DNA of 64,000 nt from CAZDDI01 sp964504195. GTDB lineage: Bacteria > Chloroflexota > Anaerolineae > B4-G1 > SLSP01. The notes beneath the pieces are model-generated. The model saw nothing but the letters and a program-made list of their open reading frames with translations, was not told the DNA's origin and made no database searches. This document shows positions 25,168 through 33,731 of the stretch, piece by piece (within the stretch, counting starts at the first letter, position 1; each line of letters starts with the position of its first letter). The stretch covers positions 50,469 to 114,468 of the forward strand of contig CAZDDI010000007.1 of the NCBI GenBank assembly GCA_964504195.1, written 5' to 3'. Both the position numbers and the translations under genes were made by a program.

Positions 25168-25911
25168 GTGCAAGAGTATCGCGCCGATCTCCATCTCCAC
25201 ACCCTGCTCTCGGCCTGCGCGGAGGTTGAGATGATCCCTCCGCTAATTGTAGACATGGCGCTCTTTAAGGGGCTGCAACTGATTGCCGTTACCGATCACA
25301 ACACCACCGGCAATGTGGCCGCGGTGATGCAGGCAGCGCAGGGGACAGGGCTGACGGTCTTGCCTGGCATGGAGTTGCAGACGCGCGAAGAAGTAGACCT
25401 GTTGTGTTTGTTCGATACACTGGAGCAGGCTGCTGACTGGCAGGCGCAGGTGGATCGTGCGCTCTTGCCATTAGTAAACGATTCGGAGCACTTCGGCCCG
25501 CAATTTTTGGTAGATGCCGAGGGTGAGTTCGTAGCCGAAGAGCCACGCATGTTGCAGATGGCCTCGCTATTTACGCTGGAGGAGGCTGTTGCTGCTGTTC
25601 ATGCGCTGGGCGGGTTGGCGATTCCGGCGCACATTGATCGCCCCTCTAAAGGACTGCTGCGCGTGCTGGGGCTATGGCCGCCTAATTTGCAGGTCAGCGC
25701 GGCAGAAGTCTCGCCCAATCTACGCCCCTCGCAGGCGCGCCAACGGTATCCGGCCTTGCCGCCTGTACCCTTGATTACCGCCTCCGATGCCCATTGCCTC
25801 GATATGATCGGCCAGGTACTCACCGTATTTGTGCTGGCCGGGCCGCCGAGCATCGCCGAGCTGCGGTTGGCCTTGGCCGACGCAGGTGACCGGCGGGCGT
25901 ATGTACCGTGA
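25168..25911 (+). CDS. PHP-domain phosphoesterase
   Basis: A 247-residue PHP protein with metal-ligand motifs DLHLHT (residues 7-12), AVTDHNTTGN near 40, a mid-chain PGMELQT, IPAHIDRPS near 155 and ASDAHC near 205. These are the metal-binding stretches of the YciV/TrpH class, which hydrolyse phosphates of nucleotides or small molecules. The GTG start at 25168 is three bases after the previous stop, so it is coupled to the second DRTGG gene. Confidence 0.85.
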   Translation: MQEYRADLHLHTLLSACAEVEMIPPLIVDMALFKGLQLIAVTDHNTTGNVAAVMQAAQGTGLTVLPGMELQTREEVDLLCLFDTLEQAADWQAQVDRALLPLVNDSEHFGPQFLVDAEGEFVAEEPRMLQMASLFTLEEAVAAVHALGGLAIPAHIDRPSKGLLRVLGLWPPNLQVSAAEVSPNLRPSQARQRYPALPPVPLITASDAHCLDMIGQVLTVFVLAGPPSIAELRLALADAGDRRAYVP

Positions 25912-26043
25912 GTGGCATTTTGAAGCTTCGCAGATGAAAAACTGAACAATGTCACTTCGGTGTGTAAATTGCAACCGATATAATAAAAGGTGGCGTTTTT
26001 GCGCGCCTTGACTGCCAGTATCCCACAATTGAGGTGAAAATTA

Positions 26044-26532
26044 ATGAACACGAACCCAAACCTAGCGGAACTTTCTCCGGAGGAGAAGAACCAGATTGAT
26101 GCGGTGTTGGCCGACAACAAGCACCGCCCCGGCGCCACTATGCTGGTATTGACCCTGGTACAAGAGCGCGTCGGGTACATTTCGCCTCCCATGCAGGCTT
26201 ACATTGCCAAAGAACTCCAGACGCCACTCAGTCATCTCTATGGCGTGTTGACTTTTTATTCTTCATTTCGCATGGCGCCAATTGGCCGAAATAAGCTCAG
26301 CGTATGTATGGGCACCGCCTGCTATGTGCGCGGCGGCCCGACGCTCATCGAGAAGCTGCAACAGCTGCTTGGTATTCCGCTCAACACCACTACTGAAGAT
26401 AACCGCTTCACGCTGGAGATTTGCCGGTGTGTAGGGGCATGCTCACAAGCGCCGGTGCTGATGATCAATGAAGACATTGAGGGGCGGGTTAATCCTTCGG
26501 ACCTCTCAAAGATACTCCGTAAGTACGCCTAA
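26044..26532 (+). CDS. NuoE/HydC-like [2Fe-2S] thioredoxin-fold subunit
   Basis: A 162-residue protein of the 24-kDa NADH dehydrogenase family. It keeps the four cluster ligands, C88-x4-C93 and C129-x3-C133, in the contexts SVCMGTACYVRG and CRCVGACSQAP. In bifurcating [FeFe]-hydrogenases and NADH dehydrogenases it passes electrons with the NuoF/HydB flavoprotein. No nuoF or hydA lies in this window. GAGGTG precedes the ATG by about eight bases; a TATAAT at 25979-25984 may be part of its own promoter. Confidence 0.9.
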   Translation: MNTNPNLAELSPEEKNQIDAVLADNKHRPGATMLVLTLVQERVGYISPPMQAYIAKELQTPLSHLYGVLTFYSSFRMAPIGRNKLSVCMGTACYVRGGPTLIEKLQQLLGIPLNTTTEDNRFTLEICRCVGACSQAPVLMINEDIEGRVNPSDLSKILRKYA

Positions 26533-26538
26533 CCCGCA

Positions 26539-27123
26539 ATGACGGCTTTCCGGGAACTGGCCCAGCACATTCTCGATATTTTTGAGAATGGCGTCAAGGC
26601 CCAGGCGACGCGCATCAACCTGGATATTGAAGAAGACTTGCGTGCCGACACTCTGAGCCTCAGTATTACCGATAACGGTTGCGGTATGGATGCGGCGATG
26701 GTGCAGCATATCACTGATCCGTGGGTGACGACGCGCACGACACGTAAGGTGGGCCTAGGGATCCCCTTTCTCAAGCAAATAGCGGAGATGTGTGCCGGGG
26801 ATTTCGCCATTGAATCGGAAGTGGGCCGTGGCACGGTGACACGCGCACGCTTCCGACACAGTCACATTGACCGTCCTCCGCTAGGCAATCTGGCTGACAC
26901 GTTACTCTGTATCATCGTCGGTTATCCCCAGGTCAACCTGGTGTATACCCATCACGTGCAACCCTTCGAAGGCGAGCTGCGCGAGTTTGTATTGGATACC
27001 GCGGAGATCCGTGCTGTTCTGGGGGACGATTTGGAGCTTTCCGCGCCGGAAGTTATTGGCTTCCTCAAGGAAATGCTCGCTGAAGGGATGGCGCTCCTCG
27101 CTGGCACCCTCGCAGCAAGTTGA
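26539..27123 (+). CDS. GHKL ATPase, hydrogenase-cluster type; end inside a repeat element
   Basis: A 194-residue ATPase-only protein with N box ILDIFENGVKA, G1 ITDNGCGMD and G2 TRKVGLGIPFLK. Stand-alone ATPases of this kind normally sit between the NuoE-like and NuoF-like genes of bifurcating hydrogenases. The last codons and the TGA stop lie in the end of a MITE-like element (AAGTTGAGAAC begins at 27117), so the true C-terminus may have been altered. It begins six bases after the NuoE-like gene. Confidence 0.8.
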   Translation: MTAFRELAQHILDIFENGVKAQATRINLDIEEDLRADTLSLSITDNGCGMDAAMVQHITDPWVTTRTTRKVGLGIPFLKQIAEMCAGDFAIESEVGRGTVTRARFRHSHIDRPPLGNLADTLLCIIVGYPQVNLVYTHHVQPFEGELREFVLDTAEIRAVLGDDLELSAPEVIGFLKEMLAEGMALLAGTLAAS

Positions 27124-27240
27124 GAACACTGATTCCAGTTGCCGTCCTCGAATTAGGTCATGAATCCCGCATGCGCGGGACAAGTTGCGCGAATTCCCCT
27201 GTTTTGTAGACATTCGTGGATGGTTTGCAAGCCTTAACTT
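27117..27240. mobile_element. MITE-like element, family 2 (AAGTTAAG ends), copy A
   Basis: A 124-bp element with ends AAGTTGAGAAC and CCTTAACTT and inner complementary arms GTTGCCGTCC/GGATGG. It is homologous along its whole length, inverted, to 47978-48110. It supplies the stop codon of the upstream ATPase gene. No coding capacity. Confidence 0.75.
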
Positions 27241-27760
27241 AATGGCATTAGCAAAACAATTGCTAGAGTTGCCGGTTAGCAGTGTTACGTTGACCTGTCC
27301 GGCATCCCTGGCGATCTTTTGTTGTTCGGCTAAATGTGCTGCTAGCCTTACTTAACGCTTTGGGTTGGTCGGCGTTTTTTTTGCACCGTGAGGTGTTGCC
27401 TCTGTGTTAATTTCCCCCCTTCTCCAGCCTTAGTGGTTACGCTAAAGTGGTGTTTTTAGAGGGGGATTTTTGTAGCGGGGCAATGCGCCGCCACAAAAAT
27501 CCCCCTCTATCCCCGATCTTTAGGTCGTATTTCTGCAACAAGGGGTTAAATGCAATAACCCTAGCTGAAGTGAATTGACATCCGCTTCAGCCGTGCTAAA
27601 CTAAGATTAGTGATAACAGTTGTTTATACAAAGCGCTGTTGCTTCTCCAAACTGGAGGGGGGTATTTGACAGTCTTTTAACCGTGAAATGGGGAGGCCTT
27701 TTTGCTAGAGAATAGTCCCCATACTTTTCAAATCGAGACCCATAAATTTTCTCCTCTCCA
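27241..27760. other. Intergenic region without a gene
   Basis: About 520 AT-rich bases between the hydrogenase-type gene set and the Tad genes. It holds a 17-bp perfect hairpin (27457-27509). The place where nuoF and hydA would be expected is empty. Confidence 0.6.
27457..27509. repeat. Perfect 17-bp hairpin (TAGAGGGGGATTTTTGT arms)
   Basis: Arms 27457-27473 and 27493-27509 are exactly complementary; the 19-base loop contains a further GCGG/CCGC pair. The run of Ts inside the left arm and As inside the right arm makes it look like a dispersed palindrome rather than a normal terminator. Confidence 0.75.
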
Positions 27761-27761
27761 C

Positions 27762-27789
27762 TTGACTTTATTTGTCTTCAGCGTATCCT
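27762..27789 (+). promoter_or_regulatory. Possible promoter of the Tad/Flp operon
   Basis: TTGACT (27762-27767), 16-base spacer, TATCCT (27784-27789). The first gene starts about 120 bases further on, behind AAGGAGG. Confidence 0.45.
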
Positions 27790-27910
27790 TATCATTAAGA
27801 AAGTAAAATTGAATAACTTGTCCAAAAAACCTGGAGATTCGTGGGGGCCATGGACTAGTGGTATGCATTCCTGAAATAGTACAAGGTTTTCCGTATGAAG
27901 GAGGCTTTTG

Positions 27911-28999
27911 ATGCGTGCGAATAGGACAGTGTTAATCATAGTGGCGATTTTGTTGATTGCGGTTTCTGTCTGCGGTTTTCTTTACTGGAATACTACGCGA
28001 GCGGTTCAAGATGCAATTGAGACCCTTCCCGAAATCATGCCTACCCCCGCGGAATATATCGAGATCGTGGTTTCGGCGCAGAATCCTATTCCTAAAGGTT
28101 GGCGTTTTCAACCCAATGATGGCGCGGCAACTTTGCAGGCTTGGCCGATTGAGTTGCTGCCACCTTTGGGTTACTTGACTTCATTGGATCAAATCAATAA
28201 TATGTATGCCTCTAATGATATTTCCAAAGGCACTCCTATTGTTTCTACGATGCTGTCTGAAGCCCCGGTAGCACAATTCCCGCCGGGGCGCATTGCCTAT
28301 ACAATCCCTATGGATATTCAGGGGGGTGTTTCGTGGCGTTTGCAGCCGGGCGATCATGTAGACGTACTGGCAGCTATTCGCTTGGCATCTGTAGATACAG
28401 AATTTCAATCACAGCTGCCCAATCAGTTCCTGATGTTTGTTCGCACAGAGGAAGATGCAACTCAGTTGCTTAGTGGGACTTATGGACGTTTCGAGACGTT
28501 GCCTAATGGTGAGCCGGGGCTGGTCTTTCCGGCCGCGCCCCCCATACCTAATGTGGTGGTGCAGTTGACAGTACAGAATGCGATCGTCTGGCATGTGGGA
28601 ATTTGGCAAAGTCAGGAAACCCAGTCTGTTACTGCACCCGCGTCCAGTGGCCCTACTGGCCCGGTGCTGGGCGATCCTGGTGCGGCACCTGCACCTACTG
28701 CCGCGCCAGCGCCTGCCGCTACTGGTATGCGCGGTGACGTTGAACCTGTAACTTTGCTGGTGAGTCATCAGGATGCGTTGGTTATTAAGTATCTGTTGGA
28801 AATCGGTGCGGATATTGATTTGGCGGTTCGTGCATTAGGAGATGAATCCTTGGCGTTGACTGAACCCGTTTGGCTACGCTATATCTTGGATCGCTATCAA
28901 ATTCCAGCTGTCAGCTCAGATTTGCCTGTTGCCCCGTTGCAACAGCGCGTTCCGCTAATACTGACGCCTATCGCTACGCCAGCTCCAGTAGAGGAATAA
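27911..28999 (+). CDS. cpaB: Flp pilus assembly protein CpaB/RcpC
   Basis: A 362-residue protein with an N-terminal membrane anchor (VLIIVAILLIAVSVCGFLYW), a SAF-type domain from about residue 45 (EIVVSAQNPIPKGWRF) and an RcpC-like domain (SWRLQPGDHVDVLAAIRL near 140). The middle has an Ala-Pro-rich linker. CpaB is a periplasmic or extracytoplasmic part of the Tad/Flp pilus machine. The ATG at 27911 is six bases after AAGGAGG and is preferred over the overlapping TTG at 27908. It heads a five-gene Tad operon. Confidence 0.85.
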   Translation: MRANRTVLIIVAILLIAVSVCGFLYWNTTRAVQDAIETLPEIMPTPAEYIEIVVSAQNPIPKGWRFQPNDGAATLQAWPIELLPPLGYLTSLDQINNMYASNDISKGTPIVSTMLSEAPVAQFPPGRIAYTIPMDIQGGVSWRLQPGDHVDVLAAIRLASVDTEFQSQLPNQFLMFVRTEEDATQLLSGTYGRFETLPNGEPGLVFPAAPPIPNVVVQLTVQNAIVWHVGIWQSQETQSVTAPASSGPTGPVLGDPGAAPAPTAAPAPAATGMRGDVEPVTLLVSHQDALVIKYLLEIGADIDLAVRALGDESLALTEPVWLRYILDRYQIPAVSSDLPVAPLQQRVPLILTPIATPAPVEE

Positions 29000-29040
29000 A
29001 TACGTAACAACCACGACTACTGCGTTCACTGAGGAGGCTT

Positions 29041-30324
29041 ATGGCTGATAAAATTCGTGTCGTGATTGTAGATGATATCGCTGAGACTCGCGAACAATTA
29101 CGTAAATTGCTCAGTTTTGATCCCAGCATTGATGTTGTGGCCCTCGCTGCTAATGGTGAAGAAGCTGTGCGTATTGCGACGGAGCAGAAGCCACATGTCA
29201 TGTTAATGGATATTAACATGCCGGGCATGGATGGGATCACAGCTACCGGTAAAATTATGGAGCAGCACCCTGCTATCCAGGTTATTATGCTCTCGGTGCA
29301 GGGGGAGACGGATTATATGCGGCGGGCTATGATGGCCGGCGCGCGAGATTTTCTCACTAAACCCCCTAGCGCTGACGAATTATTAGATGCAATCCAGCGC
29401 GCCTACAAAGCCGCGCCCAAAATCGTTGCCGCGACCGCAGCCCAAACCACGACGGTCTCTGGTAAGGCTACTGGTTCAGGGTCCCGTACTGGTCGGATTA
29501 TTTCAATCTTTAGTCCGAAGGGCGGTGTTGGTTGTACTAGTATTGCTGTTAATCTTGCCCTGGCTTTGCATTCGCATATCGCGCCGGATGGGAAAGTCGC
29601 GCTTATGGATGCCAATTTGCAATTTGGGGATACCGCGATTTTCTTGAAGATTCAACCGACGCGCACATTGATTGATTTAGCAACCCGTACTGAGGATCTG
29701 GACTTAGAATTGCTCAATACAATTTTAGCAGCACATCCATCGGGCTTGCGGCTGCTTTCTGCTCCAGCATCGCCCGAAGAAGCTGAGATTTTCAATGAGG
29801 GGGGGGTAGAAGAAAGCGGTGCCAATCGGCGTATTAAGCGGATTCTGGAATTTACACAACAGCAGTTTGATTACCTCATTGTAGACCTACCTCATGCCGT
29901 TGATGGTGTCACTTTGGCCGCGTTGGATGTTAGTGATTTGATGTTGGTGGTCACACGTCCGGTCATCCCGGAAATTCGTGGCGCACGGATTTTTATTGAG
30001 TTGCTACAAAAAATCAACTATGCAGTAGTAGACCGTATCGGATTGGTTATCAACGGTGTAGACAACAAACGTATGGGCATTCAACCGGAGGCGATTGAGC
30101 GCGCGATGATGCCCGCGCTGGTGCGTATTCCTCTGGATGAGCGGGTAGCACTCCGTGCTGCTAATTATGGTGTACCTTTTGTTATACAGGAGCCGCGCGC
30201 GGCTATGTCGTTAGCAATTACCAGTCTGGCGCAACAGATTCACGAACGTTATACTAAAGAACTTGTGGCGCAAGCCGAGATACTCGAAGAGCAGAAGCGT
30301 ATCGGCTTAGGACGCGCTTTGTGA
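29041..30324 (+). CDS. tadZ: TadZ/CpaE: receiver domain fused to MinD-type ATPase
   Basis: A 427-residue protein. Residues 5-122 are a complete response-regulator receiver (VVIVDDIAET; phospho-acceptor D57 in LMDINMPGMDG; FLTKPP lysine). From about 150 comes a ParA/MinD ATPase with a deviant Walker A, SPKGGVGCTS (K160), in which the usual second Lys is Cys. TadZ localises Tad pilus assembly at a site in the cell. The intact Asp suggests this one may be phosphorylated by a kinase. An atypical P-loop is usual in TadZ. GGAGG precedes the ATG. Confidence 0.88.
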   Translation: MADKIRVVIVDDIAETREQLRKLLSFDPSIDVVALAANGEEAVRIATEQKPHVMLMDINMPGMDGITATGKIMEQHPAIQVIMLSVQGETDYMRRAMMAGARDFLTKPPSADELLDAIQRAYKAAPKIVAATAAQTTTVSGKATGSGSRTGRIISIFSPKGGVGCTSIAVNLALALHSHIAPDGKVALMDANLQFGDTAIFLKIQPTRTLIDLATRTEDLDLELLNTILAAHPSGLRLLSAPASPEEAEIFNEGGVEESGANRRIKRILEFTQQQFDYLIVDLPHAVDGVTLAALDVSDLMLVVTRPVIPEIRGARIFIELLQKINYAVVDRIGLVINGVDNKRMGIQPEAIERAMMPALVRIPLDERVALRAANYGVPFVIQEPRAAMSLAITSLAQQIHERYTKELVAQAEILEEQKRIGLGRAL

Positions 30325-30365
30325 TACCTGGATTCTCCAGGTGTATCAGTAGATAGGAGGTCTTT

Positions 30366-31769
30366 ATGTCGCTGTTGCGTAGAATGGAAAAAAAGCCCAG
30401 CACATCTGCCACGCCTTCCTCCTCCTCCAAGCCTACTGCGCCACCACCGCCTGCTGGTGAGGGTGGCGTGCAACGTAGGGCAGCTGCGCCACCGCGTGAC
30501 GTGTACATGGATCTTAAGGGGCGGGTGCAAAACCGGCTCATTGCGGAGATGGATCCTTCCATGGATGTCTCGCAGACTGATGATGTGCGTCGCACTATTC
30601 GGGATATGTACGAGGCGTTACTGGAAGAAGAGCGTGTCGTGCTGAGCCGTGCTGAACGTGAACGGCTCTTCGAGCAGATTGTTGCTGAAATTTTAGGGCT
30701 TGGGCCATTGGAAACGCTGCTCTCTGATGACACAGTTACCGAAGTTATGTGTAATGGCCCGAAAAAGATTTTTGTGGAACGTAAAGGACGTATTGAGCGT
30801 GCCAATGTTAGCTTTGAATCCAACGAGCATTTGATGCGCGTTATTGAGCGTATCGTAGCTCCGTTAGGGCGGCGTATTGACGAAAGTTCACCGCTGGTAG
30901 ACGCCCGACTCAAAGATGGCTCGCGTGTAAATGCTGTTATTCCTCCCATTGCCCTGTGCGGCCCGACATTGACTATTCGTAAGTTTTTCAAGAAGCCTCT
31001 TACGATTGAGGATTTGATTCGTTACGGATCTATCACAGAGGAATCTGTGGAGTTCTTGCGTGCGTGCGTATTAGCCGCGCTTAACATTGTTATTTCAGGT
31101 GGCACAGGTACGGGGAAAACCACTTTCCTCAATGTGCTCTCCGGTTATATTCCTGATGATGAGCGCATTGTGACTATCGAGAACGCTGCCGAGTTACAGC
31201 TGCGTCAGGAACATGTCGTTACGCTGGAATCGCGCCCCTCCAATATTGAAGGCAAAGGTGAAATTACCATCCGTGATTTGGTCATCAACTCTTTGCGAAT
31301 GCGCCCAGATCGTATTGTCGTGGGCGAGTGTCGTGGTGGTGAGACGCTGGACATGTTGCAAGCCATGAATACCGGTCACGAAGGCAGTATGACCACCCTT
31401 CATGCCAACAATACTCGTGATGCTCTCTCGCGTATGGAAACGATGGTCATGATGTCTGGTATGGAGTTGCCCCACCGGGCCATTCGTGAACAGGTAGCCG
31501 CCGCAATTGATATGATTGTGCAGCTCTCGCGAATGCGGGACGGTTCTCGCCGTGTGGTCTCTATTAGTGAGATACAAGGCATGGAAGGTGATGTGATTAC
31601 CACTACTGACATTTTTAAGTTTGAGCAGGTGGGTTTTGAGGGCGGCAAAGTGATCGGAAAGCTTCGTCCCACGGGGATCCGTCCTAAATTCATGGAACGT
31701 ATTGAGGAAGCTGGCATTCATTTGCCACCGACCGTATTCGGTATCGCTGATCGGCTCCGGGGCTATTAA
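30366..31769 (+). CDS. cpaF: Tad secretion ATPase CpaF/TadA
   Basis: A 467-residue type II/IV secretion ATPase. The first 45 residues are a Ser/Pro-rich tail (SKPTAPPPPAGEG). The core has GLGPLETLLSDDTVTEVM, Walker A ISGGTGTGKTTFL (K251), Asp box VTIENAAELQL, Walker B RMRPDRIVVGECRGGE and the His box TGHEGSMTTLHAN. It powers Flp pilus assembly at the inner membrane. A small hairpin (TGATACCTGG...CCAGGTGTATCA) lies between tadZ and this gene, which has its own AGGAGG. Confidence 0.95.
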   Translation: MSLLRRMEKKPSTSATPSSSSKPTAPPPPAGEGGVQRRAAAPPRDVYMDLKGRVQNRLIAEMDPSMDVSQTDDVRRTIRDMYEALLEEERVVLSRAERERLFEQIVAEILGLGPLETLLSDDTVTEVMCNGPKKIFVERKGRIERANVSFESNEHLMRVIERIVAPLGRRIDESSPLVDARLKDGSRVNAVIPPIALCGPTLTIRKFFKKPLTIEDLIRYGSITEESVEFLRACVLAALNIVISGGTGTGKTTFLNVLSGYIPDDERIVTIENAAELQLRQEHVVTLESRPSNIEGKGEITIRDLVINSLRMRPDRIVVGECRGGETLDMLQAMNTGHEGSMTTLHANNTRDALSRMETMVMMSGMELPHRAIREQVAAAIDMIVQLSRMRDGSRRVVSISEIQGMEGDVITTTDIFKFEQVGFEGGKVIGKLRPTGIRPKFMERIEEAGIHLPPTVFGIADRLRGY

Positions 31770-31828
31770 TAGGGTGGGTAGTCTTTCTGTAAATCCGTTC
31801 ATAGGAAAGTAAGGGAAGGAAGCGTGCG

Positions 31829-32785
31829 ATGAATCCCTTGTTGTTGATTGGCATTGGTGTGGTATTGGGGTTTATTCTGCTATTGGTTGCTTTATTGGGT
31901 GGGGGTAAGCCATCCGGTGAAGACCTCATTGAAGAGCGTACCAGCGTTAGACCTGACAAGGCCAAGAAAAAAGAAAAAGAAAAAGGCGGTCCACAGAGCT
32001 CCGCCATGGGCCGGGCAGTGGATCGCGCGGTTGCCGGGCGGGGGTTTGCGCAGAACATCGCTACTCAACTAGCGCGCGCCGACATGCAAGTCAACGTCGG
32101 GGAATTTATCTTGATGTCGGTTACATTAGGGCTAGGGTTGCCTGTGTTGTTTCTCATTTTGAAGCGTCCTGTGTTAATGCCCGTGGGGGTTTTGGTGGGA
32201 CTTTTAGGGCCACGTTTGTACGTTGGGTTCAAACAGGGGCAGCGGCTCAAGACCTTTAACGCCCAAATTGGCGATGGCCTCAACCTCATTGTTAACTCGT
32301 TGCGGGCCGGGTACAGTACCATGCAGGCGATGGAGGTCATTTCCAAAGAAATGCCCCAACCCATCGCTAAAGAATTTGGCCGTGTGGTTCTGGAGTTGCA
32401 GCTGGGCCTCTCATTTGATGATGCTATGCTCAACATGTTGCGCCGGGTTCCCAGTGCCGATATGGACTTGGTAGTAACCGCTATGAATGTGCAGCGCGAA
32501 GTGGGCGGCAACCTTGCAGAGGTATTAGATTCTATCAGTTTCACTATCCGTGAGCGGGTGCGCATTAAAGGCGAAATTGGTGTGCTTACCGCGCAGGGGC
32601 GTATTACTGGCTATGTTATCACTGGAATTCCCTTTTTCTTAGGTGTATTCATTTACACGATTAATCCTGATTACATGGGTCCTATGATTGAAGAGCCTTG
32701 TGGTTGGGGAATGTTGGGTGCATCGGTGGTTTTAATCGCCTTGGGGTATTTCGTCATCAACAAAATTGTGAGCATCGAGATTTAG
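31829..32785 (+). CDS. tadB: Tad platform protein TadB
   Basis: A 318-residue inner-membrane protein with one N-terminal span (LLLIGIGVVLGFILLLVALL), a lysine-rich cytoplasmic stretch, further spans near 95-130 and the T2SSF domain (GDGLNLIVNSLRAGYSTMQAM; VVTAMNVQREVGGNLAEVLD). It ends with two more spans. TadB and TadC form the membrane platform driven by CpaF. The ATG follows GGAAGGAAG. Confidence 0.92.
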   Translation: MNPLLLIGIGVVLGFILLLVALLGGGKPSGEDLIEERTSVRPDKAKKKEKEKGGPQSSAMGRAVDRAVAGRGFAQNIATQLARADMQVNVGEFILMSVTLGLGLPVLFLILKRPVLMPVGVLVGLLGPRLYVGFKQGQRLKTFNAQIGDGLNLIVNSLRAGYSTMQAMEVISKEMPQPIAKEFGRVVLELQLGLSFDDAMLNMLRRVPSADMDLVVTAMNVQREVGGNLAEVLDSISFTIRERVRIKGEIGVLTAQGRITGYVITGIPFFLGVFIYTINPDYMGPMIEEPCGWGMLGASVVLIALGYFVINKIVSIEI

Positions 32786-32794
32786 GAGCGCGTT

Positions 32795-33709
32795 ATGTGG
32801 TGGCTCATCATAGGGGTTATTGTGCTACTAGTAGTGTTCTTCGTCCTGCGTAGCACGCGCTCGACAGGCACCTTGGAGGATCGTCTTAACGAGATGGCGG
32901 CCCTCGGACAACCGCTCTCGTTGGAAGACATTGAGCTCTCGCGTCCCTTTTCCGAGCGCGTCATTGTTCCTTTCATCAAGCGGATCACCGAAACAGCGCA
33001 AAAGATGACACCGCAACACGCTTTGCAAGAGGCCGAGCACCAACTCAATCTTGCCGGTATGTTACATAAGATTAAACCAGCGCAATTTTACGTGATGCGG
33101 ATGGGGGGCACCATCGTGATGTTTGTGTTGCTGCTGGTTACGGTGGGGTTTAGTACTCGATTTCCCCTCATTCAACGCATAGCATTTGTTGTTGGCGGCG
33201 GGGCTTTTGGGTACTATGCTCCCGTAGGTTGGCTTAGTTCCAAAATCCGTACTCGGCAGGACAATGTACAGAAAGCTTTGCCCGATGCGCTTGACCTGTT
33301 GACTATTTGTGTGGAAGCTGGCCTGGGTTTTGACGCGGCTATGTCCAAAGTTGCTTCGAAGTGGGACAATGAACTTAGCAACGCGTTTGCGCGGACTGTG
33401 CAGGAAATGCAATTGGGTAAACTGCGGCGTGAGGCGTTGCGTAGCATGGCGGACGGTATGAATGTGCCTGACCTCACTTCCTTTGCGGCGGCGATTATTC
33501 AAGCAGATCAGCTGGGTGTGAGTATGGCAAAAGTTATGCGTATTCAATCTGAGCAGATGCGTATGAAACGTCGCCAGCGTGCAGAGGAAAAAGCCCGCCA
33601 AGCGCCGGTCAAAATTATGTTCCCGTTGGTGTTTTTCATTTTTCCGACAATTCTGATCGTATTGCTTGGGCCATCCTACTTCAAGATTCGAGATTCAGGA
33701 CTGTTTTAA
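32795..33709 (+). CDS. tadC: Tad platform protein TadC
   Basis: A 304-residue membrane protein with an N-terminal span (WWLIIGVIVLLVVFFVL), a middle membrane pair and a T2SSF domain (LPDALDLLTICVEAGLGFDAA; FAAAIIQADQLGVSMAKVM), then a final span. It starts nine bases after tadB with GGAG upstream. It is the last Tad gene: no flp pilin, TadE/F, CpaC secretin or prepilin peptidase follows. Confidence 0.92.
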   Translation: MWWLIIGVIVLLVVFFVLRSTRSTGTLEDRLNEMAALGQPLSLEDIELSRPFSERVIVPFIKRITETAQKMTPQHALQEAEHQLNLAGMLHKIKPAQFYVMRMGGTIVMFVLLLVTVGFSTRFPLIQRIAFVVGGGAFGYYAPVGWLSSKIRTRQDNVQKALPDALDLLTICVEAGLGFDAAMSKVASKWDNELSNAFARTVQEMQLGKLRREALRSMADGMNVPDLTSFAAAIIQADQLGVSMAKVMRIQSEQMRMKRRQRAEEKARQAPVKIMFPLVFFIFPTILIVLLGPSYFKIRDSGLF

Positions 33710-33731
33710 GAGCATTGTTTGCCGAGGGCCG

